Of a stretch of 64,000 nt of DNA, positions 8,920-19,186 are shown piece by piece. Location: the NCBI RefSeq assembly GCF_000744115.1, contig NZ_JQLG01000004.1, positions 558,001-622,000 of the forward strand, read 5' to 3'. The stretch comes from Carnobacterium alterfunditum DSM 5972. GTDB lineage: Bacteria; Bacillota; Bacilli; Lactobacillales; Carnobacteriaceae. The notes beneath the pieces are model-generated. The model was not told the origin of the DNA and searched no databases. It saw nothing but the letters and a program-made list of their open reading frames with translations. Position 1 is the first letter of the stretch, and each line of letters starts with the position of its first letter. The position numbers were made by a program, and so were the translations under genes.

Positions 8920-9091
8920 TCCGGGTCTTCATCCTTTCCCTACACTAGCCATTATTCATTTTTCCAATTACAGTATGCCCTGCAAATTCAAATTTAGTAT
9001 AGCATAGTTTCTTTTACCGATTAGACCCTTTCCATTCTTTCTTATCTCTTTATTACTAATCTTTGAAGAGTCGATTATTTCTAAACAAAAA

Positions 9092-9115
9092 ACAGAGTAG
9101 GATGCCCTACTCTGT
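9092..9115 (-). terminator. Terminator after gntK
   Basis: Perfect 10-bp stem (ACAGAGTAGG at 9092-9101, CCTACTCTGT at 9106-9115) with a 4-nt loop. On the minus strand a T-rich tract follows. Confidence 0.88.
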
Positions 9116-9159
9116 AAACTATTGACTGGTCTTCTTATTAGGCTCTTTGCTGATTTAAC

Positions 9160-10710
9160 TTAATCAACTTCGATCATAATTTTACGAACTTTACTCATTT
9201 CTTTAGCTGTTTTTTGATAAATTGGAATAATCTTCCGGTATTTTTCTGCGGTCCTTTCATTAGGCTGCAGCCAGATTCCCGTTTCTTCTCTGTCCTTTAG
9301 CAAACCAGCACTCTTTTGTGGTGAGGAACTTCCCGAGATTTCTTCGGCTAAGTTTCCCAACATTACTGCACCTAAACAAGAACTTTCAAAACTGGTCGGC
9401 TGTTGCATCGCTCTGTCGAATATATCTACAAGCATCTGTTTCCACAAAGGCGAGTTCAAAAAGCCACCCGTTACTTTAATCGTTTTAGATGGTCCTCCAA
9501 CTTCTTGGATAAGTTGCCAGACTTCATAAAGATTAAATAAGACGCCTTCCATTGCTGCTCTTACCATATGTCCAGTAGCGTGACGAGAAGCTAAGCCAAT
9601 GTAACTGCCAGTAGCTTCTGATTCCCATAATGGTGCACGCTCACCATTTAAATAAGGTAAGAAGAACAGTCCATCCCCACCTGGAGCGACAATTTCGGCA
9701 AGTCGATTGAGCTGCTCCAACTCTGTTTCGACAGCGTTGCCCACTTGTCGCTTTCCTTCTGGGAAAAAGACAGCTATCAACCAGGCCATCACATTGCCGC
9801 CGTTATTTACAGCGCCGCCGATGACCCATCGACCTTTGGACAAATAGTAGCAAAATGTTCTGCCTTCTTCGTCCAATACAATTTGGTTGGTTACCATTCG
9901 GATTGCTCCGCTAGTACCGATCGTGATCGCTGTTTCACCAGGTTCTAATGCCCCTACGCCAAGATTGGATAAGCAGCCATCGCTAGCACCGATCACTAAA
10001 TTCGTTTTTGGATCGATCGTCATTTCTTCAGCATAGGATGCTCGGATAGCATCCCATTTATAAGTCACATCAACTGGTTCAGCTAACATAGACTCTTCAA
10101 TTCCAACAAGTTTTAGGATATCTTTATCCCAGGTCAACTCATGGATATTAAACAGTCCTGTTGCTGAAGCAATCGAATAATCGATTTTGTATTCTCCAGT
10201 CAATTGGTATAAAATGTATTCTTTGATACCGATAATTTTTTTGGCTTTTTCTAAGCTACCAGGGAAATATTCTTTCAGCCACATGATTTTACTCAGTGGT
10301 GTCATAGAATGAACTGGCGTCCCCGTTTTCTGATATATTGCTTTCCAATCCGAAGTTTTTTTTAATTGTGCAACCAGCTTTGCTGGACGATTGTCCGCCC
10401 ATATAATACAATTGGTCAACAATTCATCTTCTTCACCCACAACAATGACACTGTGCATAGCACTTGAGAACGAAATAAAGTCCACTTGCTGTCTGATGCT
10501 CTTGTTTTCTTGCATCAACGATCGAATAACCGTAAGTACAGCTTGGAAAATCACTTTTGGATCCTGTTCTGCCATGCCTATCTCTGTTTGAATAATGTCA
10601 TATCCTATATAAGTACTATCGATTACTTGCAGATCCTCTTTGTACAATACGGCTTTCGTGCTTGTTGTGCCAATATCGACTCCAATCGTATATCTTTGCT
10701 GCTTTATCAT
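9160..10710 (-). CDS. gntK: Gluconokinase (FGGY family)
   Basis: 516 residues from the ATG at 10710, which has AAGGAGGG 7 nt upstream; an in-frame start at 10743 has no RBS. FGGY sugar kinase with N-terminal phosphate-1 loop GVDIGTTSTK, then FISFSSAMHS, WADNR, the GASDGCLSNLG stretch, and the C-terminal GGFLNSPLWKQMLVDIF nucleotide site. The sequence runs closely parallel to Bacillus GntK, which makes 6-phosphogluconate from gluconate and ATP. It lies downstream of an alpha-glucoside PTS and phospho-alpha-glucosidase with a terminator between, an unusual pairing. Xylulokinase is the main alternative. Confidence 0.85.
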   Translation of the reverse strand: MIKQQRYTIGVDIGTTSTKAVLYKEDLQVIDSTYIGYDIIQTEIGMAEQDPKVIFQAVLTVIRSLMQENKSIRQQVDFISFSSAMHSVIVVGEEDELLTNCIIWADNRPAKLVAQLKKTSDWKAIYQKTGTPVHSMTPLSKIMWLKEYFPGSLEKAKKIIGIKEYILYQLTGEYKIDYSIASATGLFNIHELTWDKDILKLVGIEESMLAEPVDVTYKWDAIRASYAEEMTIDPKTNLVIGASDGCLSNLGVGALEPGETAITIGTSGAIRMVTNQIVLDEEGRTFCYYLSKGRWVIGGAVNNGGNVMAWLIAVFFPEGKRQVGNAVETELEQLNRLAEIVAPGGDGLFFLPYLNGERAPLWESEATGSYIGLASRHATGHMVRAAMEGVLFNLYEVWQLIQEVGGPSKTIKVTGGFLNSPLWKQMLVDIFDRAMQQPTSFESSCLGAVMLGNLAEEISGSSSPQKSAGLLKDREETGIWLQPNERTAEKYRKIIPIYQKTAKEMSKVRKIMIEVD

Positions 10711-10907
10711 TTTTTGACCCTCCTTGCTTTGAACCGAATTCATTGCCGATCATACTACCTTTTTTTAAAAATAATTTTAATTTTGTGGAAAAATAACAAA
10801 TCGTCAAAAATTTTAAAATTACTGGAGCCGGAATATACAGTTTCAGCTGTTCTTGATTTCCGCCAATTATCATCAAAACCAGAAAATTCATATTATTTAT
10901 TTCCACT

Positions 10908-10948
10908 AAAAAAGCAAGAAAAGGTGAGCGTATTCCACTTTTCTCGCT
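10908..10948 (-). terminator. Terminator between malA-like gene and gntK
   Basis: On the minus strand, GCGAGAAAAGTG pairs with CACCTTTTCTTGC with small mismatches, followed by six T. It lies 19 nt after the phospho-alpha-glucosidase stop, so gntK is either attenuated or has its own promoter in 10711-10900. Confidence 0.8.
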
Positions 10949-10966
10949 TAGTTCATTATACTCTTT

Positions 10967-12307
<1,341 letters not shown>

Positions 12308-12325
12308 TCATTTCGCCTAATTGTT

Positions 12326-13930
12326 TTATTCCTCTGATTCTCTACCTAAATAATGATCGACAGCTTTTCTGACCTTACTAACTTGTAAGCCGTAAACAAC
12401 GTGGACATTATGGTCTTTAATAATCACACCACTTGCTCCTGTATTATTTTTCAAAAATATTTCATCCACTTTATCAGGGTGGTTTAATGTTAATCTTAAT
12501 CGTGTGTAACAATTGGTCACAGTGTTGATATTATCTGGTCCACCTAATGCCCCTACGATTGCGCTAGCTAAACCTGTATCTCCTTGTTCCTCTACAGCAC
12601 TTGAGGAAGTTTTTTTAGTCTTACTTTCGTTGTATTCACCTTTAGAATAAAGTTTTGTTTCCTCACCAGTATCCTCACGACCAATCGTTTTAAATTTGAA
12701 TTTCGTAATCAAGAAACGAAATGTCATATAATAGATTGCGAAGAACATAATACCGACCAAGACATACATTGGCCATCCTGTTTTTTCGATACCTAATGGC
12801 ACATTGTATAACAAGAAATCGATAAATCCATTTGGTCCAATAGCTCGAACACTCAATAGATTTAATACAACCATGCTTAATCCACTTAGAACTGCATGGA
12901 CGATAAACAGTAACGGAGCTACAAACATAAATGAAAATTCGATTGGTTCTGTTACCCCTGCTATAAATGAGGTAACAACTGCCGGGATTAGAATAGCTTT
13001 TGCCTTATTTTTATTTTCTGGGCTTGCGGTATGGTACATTGCTAAACATGCACCAATCAGTCCAAACATTTTAGAAATCCCACGCGCATCCCAGATAACG
13101 CTGCGAGACAGAATGCTGACACTAGGATCTGCAATCTCTGCAAAATAAATGTTTCTTGCACCTTCAAATATTTGGCCCCCAACTTCTTGGATACCTCCTA
13201 GTGAAGTGTATAAGAAAGGCGTATAAACTAAGTGGTGCAATCCAGTCGGGATCAATAAACGCTCTAATGAGCCATATAAGAAAATCCCGAAATTCCCACT
13301 TTGGTTTATCAATGTTCCTAAACTATTGATGCCACCTTGGAAAAACGGCCAGATGTACGTGAATAAAATAGCCAATAAAACAACAACTGGAATCAGAAGA
13401 ATGAAGACGAAGCGTGTTCCGCCATAAATTTGAAAAGCATTATTAAATTCTTTTTCACAAAATTTATTGTGTACAAGCGCTGTTACTATACCTAATATAA
13501 TACCAAGAAAAACACCCATATCTAGAACTTGGACACCCATTACCATAGTCTGTCCTGTTCCCTGTAGGGACTCTCCTTCAAATAATGACCCGTTAAGTTC
13601 CATGAACTTATTCATTGCATTAATAAATACTAAGTAGCCTAATACAGCTGTAAACCCTGCTTCGGATTTTTTCTTGTTTGCTAATCCTACTGCTAATCCC
13701 ATACAAAATATTAGGCCTAAATTAGTTAAAATTGACACTAAGGAGCCTGATAAAATCATTCCAAATCCCATTGTGATAGGATTGTCCAAAAAGGGAACGG
13801 TTTCAATTAGCTTTGCATTTGTGAACAGATTGCCGATCGCAATTAATATCCCTGCAATCGGTAAAATTAACACGGGTATAAACATGGCTTTTGAAAAACG
13901 CTGCATGCCATTCATTAATTTCTCCTTCAT
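12326..13930 (-). CDS. malP: PTS alpha-glucoside permease EIICB (MalP/GlvC-like)
   Basis: 534 residues from the ATG at 13930. A longer frame begins at a TTG (13945), but the GGAGGT Shine-Dalgarno lies inside those extra codons, 7 nt before this ATG. An N-terminal EIIC domain of about ten membrane segments (1-400) is followed by a EIIB domain with phosphorylated cysteine in TNCYTRLRL about 60 residues from the end. There is no EIIA domain, so a glucose-type EIIA elsewhere must donate phosphate. It feeds the phospho-alpha-glucosidase encoded next. Confidence 0.92.
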   Translation of the reverse strand: MKEKLMNGMQRFSKAMFIPVLILPIAGILIAIGNLFTNAKLIETVPFLDNPITMGFGMILSGSLVSILTNLGLIFCMGLAVGLANKKKSEAGFTAVLGYLVFINAMNKFMELNGSLFEGESLQGTGQTMVMGVQVLDMGVFLGIILGIVTALVHNKFCEKEFNNAFQIYGGTRFVFILLIPVVVLLAILFTYIWPFFQGGINSLGTLINQSGNFGIFLYGSLERLLIPTGLHHLVYTPFLYTSLGGIQEVGGQIFEGARNIYFAEIADPSVSILSRSVIWDARGISKMFGLIGACLAMYHTASPENKNKAKAILIPAVVTSFIAGVTEPIEFSFMFVAPLLFIVHAVLSGLSMVVLNLLSVRAIGPNGFIDFLLYNVPLGIEKTGWPMYVLVGIMFFAIYYMTFRFLITKFKFKTIGREDTGEETKLYSKGEYNESKTKKTSSSAVEEQGDTGLASAIVGALGGPDNINTVTNCYTRLRLTLNHPDKVDEIFLKNNTGASGVIIKDHNVHVVYGLQVSKVRKAVDHYLGRESEE

Positions 13931-13983
13931 CATTCTTACCTCCAATTTTTTATTTCACTTCCTTTTATGAACTCAGTTTATCT

Positions 13984-13997
13984 TGAAAGCGATTTAT
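13984..13997. promoter_or_regulatory. cre-like site upstream of malP
   Basis: TGAAAGCGATTTAT matches the CcpA site TGWAANCGNTNWCA at 12 of 14 positions, with the CG core. Position 54-67 nt upstream of the permease start suits catabolite repression of the alpha-glucoside operon. Confidence 0.55.
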
Positions 13998-14020
13998 TGT
14001 ATAGCTCTTTGAGCATATAA

Positions 14021-14051
14021 AAAACGTGTTCCGCAATTTAGAAACACGTTT
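14021..14051 (-). terminator. Terminator between the RpiR regulator and malP
   Basis: Nine-bp stem (AAACGTGTT at 14022-14030, AACACGTTT at 14043-14051) with T-rich flank on the minus strand. The left arm includes the last base of the regulator stop codon, so the regulator and PTS genes are separate units. Confidence 0.85.
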
Positions 14052-14821
14052 CATTTATTTGCTATTTTCTTTTGTAATCCATCAAGATAAGTTTTAAAAA
14101 TAAATTCTACTAACATCAACAGTCTAGGGAAAAAACTATTCGGCAACATGTTCCGATCGTCAAGTTTATAATTATCTGTAATTTTAAAATTTAAATCCGA
14201 TAATTCCGCTGCCCGATTTGCTGTTTCTTTTGTAAACGTGATCGTAAAAATGCCCTGATCTTTTGCTACAAGTAATTTATCAATGACTTGCTGTGTTTCG
14301 CCAGATTTTGAGATCACAATAAATGCTCCAATATCTTCTAAATTATTTTCGAATACGCCAATAGAGTCAGTCCCTGTTGCAATAACCGTTTTTTTACCTA
14401 ATACCAATAGTTTTTTATATAGATACTCTGCCGCTATTGCAGAAAATCCTGTTGCATAAATAAAGATGTACTCTTGCTTCAAATGTAACACTTGTTGAAC
14501 AAACTGATCGATATCTTCTTTTCTATTTTCTTTAAAAAAATCTTGTTGACTGATACTTAGAAACGCTTCATCATTATCTAATTGAAGCCCTTCAGTCTTT
14601 TTAACCATTGGAAGCAACTGATAATATAAGTCGATAAAACCTGTATAGCCCAATTTCTTTGATAATCTTATGACGGTTGATGGAGAAGTGTAGTTGTCCT
14701 TTGCTACACCTCGTACACCTTTTTCTAACACATTGTCGATATTTTCAATAATATAATGCACGATTTTTACATCTAATTCTGATAATTTTTTCCCTTGAAT
14801 TAGTTTACTGATGTCTTTCAT
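14051..14821 (-). CDS. RpiR/MurR-family regulator (GlvR-like)
   Basis: 256 residues from the ATG at 14821, which is 9 nt after AGGAG; an ATG six nt upstream lies too close to that RBS. N-terminal RpiR helix-turn-helix (residues 1-75, SPSTVIRLSKKLGYTGF) and a SIS phosphosugar-binding domain (about 105-230, with STSGE-like loop ISKSGETQQVID). Such proteins sense phosphosugars; the gene's position before malP-malA points to control of alpha-glucoside use, as GlvR does in Bacillus. Confidence 0.86.
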   Translation of the reverse strand: MKDISKLIQGKKLSELDVKIVHYIIENIDNVLEKGVRGVAKDNYTSPSTVIRLSKKLGYTGFIDLYYQLLPMVKKTEGLQLDNDEAFLSISQQDFFKENRKEDIDQFVQQVLHLKQEYIFIYATGFSAIAAEYLYKKLLVLGKKTVIATGTDSIGVFENNLEDIGAFIVISKSGETQQVIDKLLVAKDQGIFTITFTKETANRAAELSDLNFKITDNYKLDDRNMLPNSFFPRLLMLVEFIFKTYLDGLQKKIANK

Positions 14822-15059
14822 CCACATTCACTCCTATTTTTGATGAGCATTCCAGTCTTTCCCTACTACTTCAATCTGAATTTTCACACTGCTAGTATGT
14901 CTTACTAACATAAGGACAAGGCAACTCGAAAGTTTCCCTTAAAACGATTTGAAACGCCCGTTCATTTTTATTTTAGCGAACCGATTATTTTAACTTTTAC
15001 ATTTTATCATGTTTCCTGTAAAAAAAAATGGTAATCTAGCTTTTTCATTATTTTTTTGT

Positions 15060-15138
15060 TATACTAATATGGTAAGGGTTTTGAACGTACTTTTCTAGTT
15101 TGACTAGCAAAAGTTAACATTAACCACTCATTACCATA
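15060..15138 (+). promoter_or_regulatory. Extended -10 promoter and structured leader of rplY
   Basis: An extended -10 (TGTTATACT, with TATACT at 15060-15065) is followed by a leader that folds on itself: GGTAA (15071-15075) with TTACC (15131-15135), GGTT (15077-15080) with AACC (15122-15125), and an apical hairpin ACTTTTCTAGT (15089-15099) with ACTAGCAAAAGT (15103-15114). AAAGGGG, the RBS, lies just after the structure. The fold is seen by eye; a regulatory role is inferred. Confidence 0.5.
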
Positions 15139-15160
15139 GTTTGAAAGGGGAAAAATATAT

Positions 15161-15775
15161 ATGAAAATCAATGCTACTTTAAGAACAGAGGTCGGATCTT
15201 CAGCGGCTAGTCGTTTCAGAAGAGAAAAAAAAGTTACAGCCGTAATTAATGGAAAAGGCGTCACAAGTACTCCAGTATTATTAGACAGCAAAGAATTAGA
15301 TGTTATTTTAAAAAAATTAGGTAAAAATGCGATTTTTGATGTTGCCGTTCAAGATGGAGATACTCACCAAGTGATTATCAAAGAAATCCAAAGTGCAACT
15401 CTTATTGATCAAATTTTAGACGTTGAATTACAAGTTATTAAAAAAGGTGAAAAATTAACGGTTACTGTTCCAATTCATGTTGAAAACGCTGATAAAGTTC
15501 AACGTGGTATCGTTTCTCAAACATTGAATGAACTAGAAATCGAAACTCTTCCAGCTAATATCCCAAATTCATTTACTGTTGATGTTGGTGAACTTGAAAT
15601 AGGAGACGCAATATCAGTTGCTGATATTAAGGTTGCTAAATCTATCACAGTATTAAGCGATCTTGAACAATCTGTCGTAAGTGTATTGCCTCCATCTGCT
15701 GAAGAACCTGAAACAGCTGCTGAACCTACTGAAGCTGCTGAACCTGAATTAATTGGTGAAAAAGAAGAAGCTTAA
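15161..15775 (+). CDS. rplY: Ribosomal protein L25 / general stress protein Ctc
   Basis: 204 residues. N-terminal L25 domain binding 5S rRNA (1-90), then the TL5/CTC beta domain (about 95-185) and an acidic Glu/Ala/Pro-rich tail (PSAEEPETAAEPTEAAEPE). Length fits Ctc-type long L25 proteins. The gene stands alone, with its own promoter, a structured leader and a strong terminator. Confidence 0.93.
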   Translation: MKINATLRTEVGSSAASRFRREKKVTAVINGKGVTSTPVLLDSKELDVILKKLGKNAIFDVAVQDGDTHQVIIKEIQSATLIDQILDVELQVIKKGEKLTVTVPIHVENADKVQRGIVSQTLNELEIETLPANIPNSFTVDVGELEIGDAISVADIKVAKSITVLSDLEQSVVSVLPPSAEEPETAAEPTEAAEPELIGEKEEA

Positions 15776-15819
15776 TCATCTTCAACCAGCTAAGTAAGGT
15801 ATAAAATAACCTTTAAAAA

Positions 15820-15868
15820 CCTTTCATGTGTTACTCTTAGGAGCAATGCATGTAAGGCTTTTTATTTA
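15820..15868 (+). terminator. Terminator after rplY
   Basis: Arms 15820-15836 and 15841-15857 pair over 17 positions with two mismatches and two wobbles, 4-nt loop, followed by CTTTTTATTT. Confidence 0.88.
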
Positions 15869-15948
15869 GGCTAAATATAAATAATTTCAAGTAACTGAAT
15901 AGAGTATGGTAAACTTTGGATAAAAAAAAGCGCAAGGAGAATACTGCT

Positions 15949-17244
15949 ATGGATAAAACCCATTTAGATAAATTTTATAAAAAAAACCATGCTGAAAGAA
16001 TGAAGGCCCTTATTGCTGCAGATATTCTAACTTCAGATGATTTACTATTAACAGATGCCTTACATTTAACAGATGAGCTAGCAGATAATATGATTGAAAA
16101 TCATTTGGCTAATTATGAACTTCCGCTAGGAGCAGCCCTAAATTTTCTAGTTGATGGAAAAGAATATGTTGTCCCAATGGCTATCGAAGAGCCTTCTGTT
16201 ATCGCAGCTGCCAGTGCTGGTGCAAAAATTATTGCTCAAGCTGGTGGATTTAAAACAACGATTTCTGATCGTACTATGATTGGCCAAGTTGCTTTGAAAG
16301 ATATCCCTGATTTAACAGTTGCAAAAAGTAATTTGGTTCAACACAAAAAGGCTATTCTAAAAAAGGCTAACGATGCGCATCCCTCTATTGTTGCACGCGG
16401 AGGCGGAGCAACCGACCTTTTCGTTCGCTTTATTGAAGCCGATAATGAAGCCGCAACGCCTGAATTTTTAGTGGTGCATTTGCATGTATCCACTCTGGAA
16501 GCTATGGGAGCGAATATTATTAATACTATGTTGGAAGGCATTACAGCTTACCTTGAAGAATTAACTGGCGGTACAGCTTTGATGAGCATCCTTTCTAACT
16601 ACGCAACTGAATGTCTGGCAAGTGCTGTTTGCCAAATTCCAGTGGACCTGCTGAAAAAGAACGATTATACGGGTGAAGAAGTACGAGATCGTTTAATTGA
16701 AGCTAGTCAATTGGCTTATGTGGATCCTTATCGGGCCGTCACTCATAATAAAGGCATTATGAATGGCATTGACGCAGTTGTTTTAGCCTCCGGAAATGAC
16801 TGGCGTGCTATTTCTGCCGGTGCACATGCTTATGCCTCACATAGCGGGCAATATCGTTCTCTTTCTGTGTGGAAAAAAGCTGATAACGGCGATTTGATTG
16901 GACAATTGACTTTACCGCTTCCTGTTGGATCAGTTGGAGGCTCTATTTCCATCCATCCGGCTGCCCAATTCAGCAAACGATTGATGGGCTACCAATCGGC
17001 AAAAGAATTAGAAGCTGTGATCGTTTCTGTCGGCCTGGCTCAAAATTTTTCAGCTCTTAAAGCCCTTGTGACTGAAGGGATCCAGAAAGGTCATATGGGA
17101 CTTCAAGCTCGATCTCTGGCTATCAGCGCTGGTGCTTCAGGGAACGCTATCGAAAAAGTAGCTGAACAATTAAAACAATCTAAAAATATGAACCTCGCTA
17201 CAGCAAAAGCCTTGCTGCAAGAAATCCTGACTTTAGAAGAGTAA
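15949..17244 (+). CDS. mvaA: Hydroxymethylglutaryl-CoA reductase, class II
   Basis: 431 residues from the ATG at 15949, preceded by AAGGAG 9 nt upstream; an upstream in-frame TTG (15916) lacks an RBS. Class II HMGR motifs are clear: PMAIEEPSVIAAAS (catalytic Glu region), the THNKGIMNGIDAV stretch with catalytic Lys, GNDWRAISAGAHAYAS and LPLPVGSVGG. It makes mevalonate for isoprenoid (undecaprenol, quinone) synthesis in the mevalonate pathway of Lactobacillales. It converges on mvaS, the preceding enzyme in the pathway. Confidence 0.95.
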   Translation: MDKTHLDKFYKKNHAERMKALIAADILTSDDLLLTDALHLTDELADNMIENHLANYELPLGAALNFLVDGKEYVVPMAIEEPSVIAAASAGAKIIAQAGGFKTTISDRTMIGQVALKDIPDLTVAKSNLVQHKKAILKKANDAHPSIVARGGGATDLFVRFIEADNEAATPEFLVVHLHVSTLEAMGANIINTMLEGITAYLEELTGGTALMSILSNYATECLASAVCQIPVDLLKKNDYTGEEVRDRLIEASQLAYVDPYRAVTHNKGIMNGIDAVVLASGNDWRAISAGAHAYASHSGQYRSLSVWKKADNGDLIGQLTLPLPVGSVGGSISIHPAAQFSKRLMGYQSAKELEAVIVSVGLAQNFSALKALVTEGIQKGHMGLQARSLAISAGASGNAIEKVAEQLKQSKNMNLATAKALLQEILTLEE

Positions 17245-17249
17245 AAAAA

Positions 17250-17320
17250 CAGTGGTGTGAGGATAAACCTCACACCACTGTTCATCCTCACTTTCCCATG
17301 GATAAGTGAGGATTTTTTTT
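17250..17320 (+). terminator. Tandem terminator hairpins after mvaA
   Basis: Hairpin 1: CAGTGGTGTGAGG (17250-17262) with CCTCACACCACTG (17268-17280). Hairpin 2: ATCCTCACTT (17284-17293) with AAGTGAGGAT (17304-17313), followed by eight T (17313-17320). GTGAGGAT of hairpin 1 (17257-17264) could also pair with ATCCTCAC of hairpin 2 (17284-17291), so the two folds can exchange partners. Confidence 0.88.
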
Positions 17321-17332
17321 GCGTTCACTTCT

Positions 17333-17473
17333 ACATGAAACTAGCCTTGACGGAAGAGTTCATTTCGATTTTAATGTCACTCTTTCGTCAAAAGCCTTTC
17401 CACGAAGAAGTATACTTCGTTTTCTGCTCTACTCTTTCGTCAAAAGCGGTTACACGAACGAGTGACACTCCCC
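17333..17473. repeat. Intergenic repeat with CACTCTTTCGT arms (copy 1)
   Basis: This stretch holds CACTCTTTCGT (17378-17388), ACTCTTTCGTCAAAAGC (17431-17447) and the reverse-orientation ACGAACGAGTG (17454-17464), forming weak nested hairpins. The same motif set occurs at 47655-47745. It contains no convincing gene and separates mvaA from mvaS. Confidence 0.6.
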
Positions 17474-17501
17474 TGTCTCCTAACTATTAAAAAAATTCAA
17501 A

Positions 17502-17559
17502 AAAGAACCCATTATTATTTTTGATGATAGCTTTCATCAGAAGTAAGAATGGGTTCTTT
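17502..17559. terminator. Bidirectional terminator between mvaA and mvaS
   Basis: Perfect 12-bp arms AAAGAACCCATT (17502-17513) and AATGGGTTCTTT (17548-17559) with A/T runs on both sides. Confidence 0.85.
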
Positions 17560-17590
17560 GATAGGAATTCATCCTATTAATATCGATTTT

Positions 17591-18763
17591 TTAGTTTGTT
17601 TTATTCTCGTATTGGCGCATATTATCTTTTATACCTTTTAATTGAATCGGTGCAGGATCATTTGTGCTACCAAACACTGCAGTAGATCCATCAACTGGAA
17701 CCGTTTGTTGGAACATTTTTTCATACTCTTCGATCGAAACTTCTGTCCTAGAAGCAAATAATTCAGCGTGTTTTTCGGAATACAGATATTCTTGATAATT
17801 AGGTTGCAAGATCCCCGTAAAGAATTCTCCTACTGCACCTGAACCATAACTAAACAATCCTATTCTTGAACCAGATTTGAACTGTTCACTTTGTTCAAGC
17901 AAAGAAACTAGGCTTAAATATAATGACCCTGTATAAATGTTCCCAACATTTCGATTGTAGAGCGTGCTTGATTGGTAATTAGCCAATAAGCGTTCTTGAC
18001 TTTCTTCTGATGCTTCTTCTAGAATAGTTCTCAATGCTTTGAGCCCTATTTTAGTATAAGGTAAATGGAAACAGATGGCTTCAAAATCATTCAACCCTAA
18101 GTTCGTTTTTGTTTTGTATTGTTCCCAGACTGTTTTGAAAAATAAAACATATTGTTCGTTTGAAAATTTGCCATCAACAAAAGCAAAATCTGAATAAATA
18201 GGACGCCAAAAGTCCATAATATCAGCCGTTAGATAAGCACTTTGATCTTCTAACGCCAAAATTTTAGGATCAGCACTGATCACCATTGCTACAGCCCCAG
18301 CTCCTTGTGTCGCTTCACCAGCTGTATTCAATCCGTATCGTGCGATGTCAGAAGCTAATACCAATACTCTGCTGTCTGGGTTCAAAGCAATATGGCCTTT
18401 TGCCATTTGAATTCCCGCAGTCGCTCCGTAACAAGCTTGTTTCACTTCAACAGAACGAGCATTAGGGTTTAGACCTAACAAGCGATGAACATAGACCGCT
18501 CCTGATTTCGAATTGTCGATACCCGACTCTGTACCAAAAATAACAAAATCAATTTTCGCTCTATCTTCTTCATCTAATATAATTAGTGCTGCATTTGCTG
18601 CTAGGGTTACTGGATCCTGTGTGATTGGTGCAACTGCCATTTTTTCTTGTCCTATACCGATTGTAAATTTTTCGGGCTCTACATTTCTAGCCGCTGCCAA
18701 CTTGTTCATGTCCACGTATAAGTGTGGCGCATAAAAACCAATTTTGTCTATTCCAATTTTCAA
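17591..18763 (-). CDS. mvaS: Hydroxymethylglutaryl-CoA synthase
   Basis: 390 residues. Condenses acetyl-CoA and acetoacetyl-CoA to HMG-CoA. The nucleophilic Cys lies in KQACYGATAG (about residue 112), with GTESGIDNSKS before it and the catalytic His in FHLPYTKIG near 233-236. The start is TTG with AGGAG 9 nt upstream. It converges with mvaA, which uses its product; the two are separated by terminators and a repeat. Confidence 0.95.
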   Translation of the reverse strand: MKIGIDKIGFYAPHLYVDMNKLAAARNVEPEKFTIGIGQEKMAVAPITQDPVTLAANAALIILDEEDRAKIDFVIFGTESGIDNSKSGAVYVHRLLGLNPNARSVEVKQACYGATAGIQMAKGHIALNPDSRVLVLASDIARYGLNTAGEATQGAGAVAMVISADPKILALEDQSAYLTADIMDFWRPIYSDFAFVDGKFSNEQYVLFFKTVWEQYKTKTNLGLNDFEAICFHLPYTKIGLKALRTILEEASEESQERLLANYQSSTLYNRNVGNIYTGSLYLSLVSLLEQSEQFKSGSRIGLFSYGSGAVGEFFTGILQPNYQEYLYSEKHAELFASRTEVSIEEYEKMFQQTVPVDGSTAVFGSTNDPAPIQLKGIKDNMRQYENKTN

Positions 18764-18917
18764 AAGAAAGGACTCCTTTTTTATTTAATGACTTTTTTTA
18801 TAAAAAGCTTTATTTCAGTGTATGATTGCCTGTTGGCTCTTTTGACTGAGCATTATAATAAATAATAAATTATTCTTAGTTAAAAAACAACCGTTTACGC
18901 CTAATCTAAAGAGAAGC

Positions 18918-19068
18918 TTAATAATCTGTCCTAAGAGTTATGTAAGAGATGAAAAGAGTTGGCTTTCTTTTTTCTATTTCTAGTTTAATTTCTGCTAATT
19001 TAGCGGTTCCCTTTTTTAACCAACTCATCAAAGACTAGCATATTAACTACGATCGTTTCTTTATTCAA
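18918..19068 (-). pseudogene. Possible small gene broken by a one-base frameshift
   Basis: Two overlapping short minus-strand frames lie here. One runs 19068-19000 (22 codons, TTG start after GGAAGAG, ending MLVFDELVKKGNR). The other runs 19028-18918 (36 codons, MSWLKKGTAKLAEIKLEIEK then a short tail). They overlap at an AAAAAAGGG run, where a single-base change would join them into a product of about 49 residues. Not recognised; could equally be chance. Low confidence. Confidence 0.25.
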
Positions 19069-19109
19069 GTTTTCTCTTCCTTAATAAATTATTTCATTTT
19101 ATTGTAAGC

Positions 19110-19147
19110 AAAAAATGGCGACCCATTACTACTAGGTTACCATTTTC
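19110..19147 (-). terminator. Terminator after the first GH1 gene
   Basis: Minus strand AAAATGGTAACC pairs with GGGTCGCCATTTT with two mismatches and runs into T6. It lies 40 nt past the GH1 stop. Confidence 0.78.
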
Positions 19148-19186
19148 CGCCTATTTAGTCTTATCAACTTTTAAAGGGAGATTTCT

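Larger units (their letters stand above)
18764..19186. other. Intergenic region, mvaS upstream / GH1 downstream
   Basis: 423 nt without an established gene. Seen: TATAAT on the minus strand about 90 nt upstream of mvaS without a clear -35; the small frames at 18918-19068; a GAGTTGG/CCAACTC inverted repeat (18956-19025); and the GH1 terminator at 19110-19147. Confidence 0.5.
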
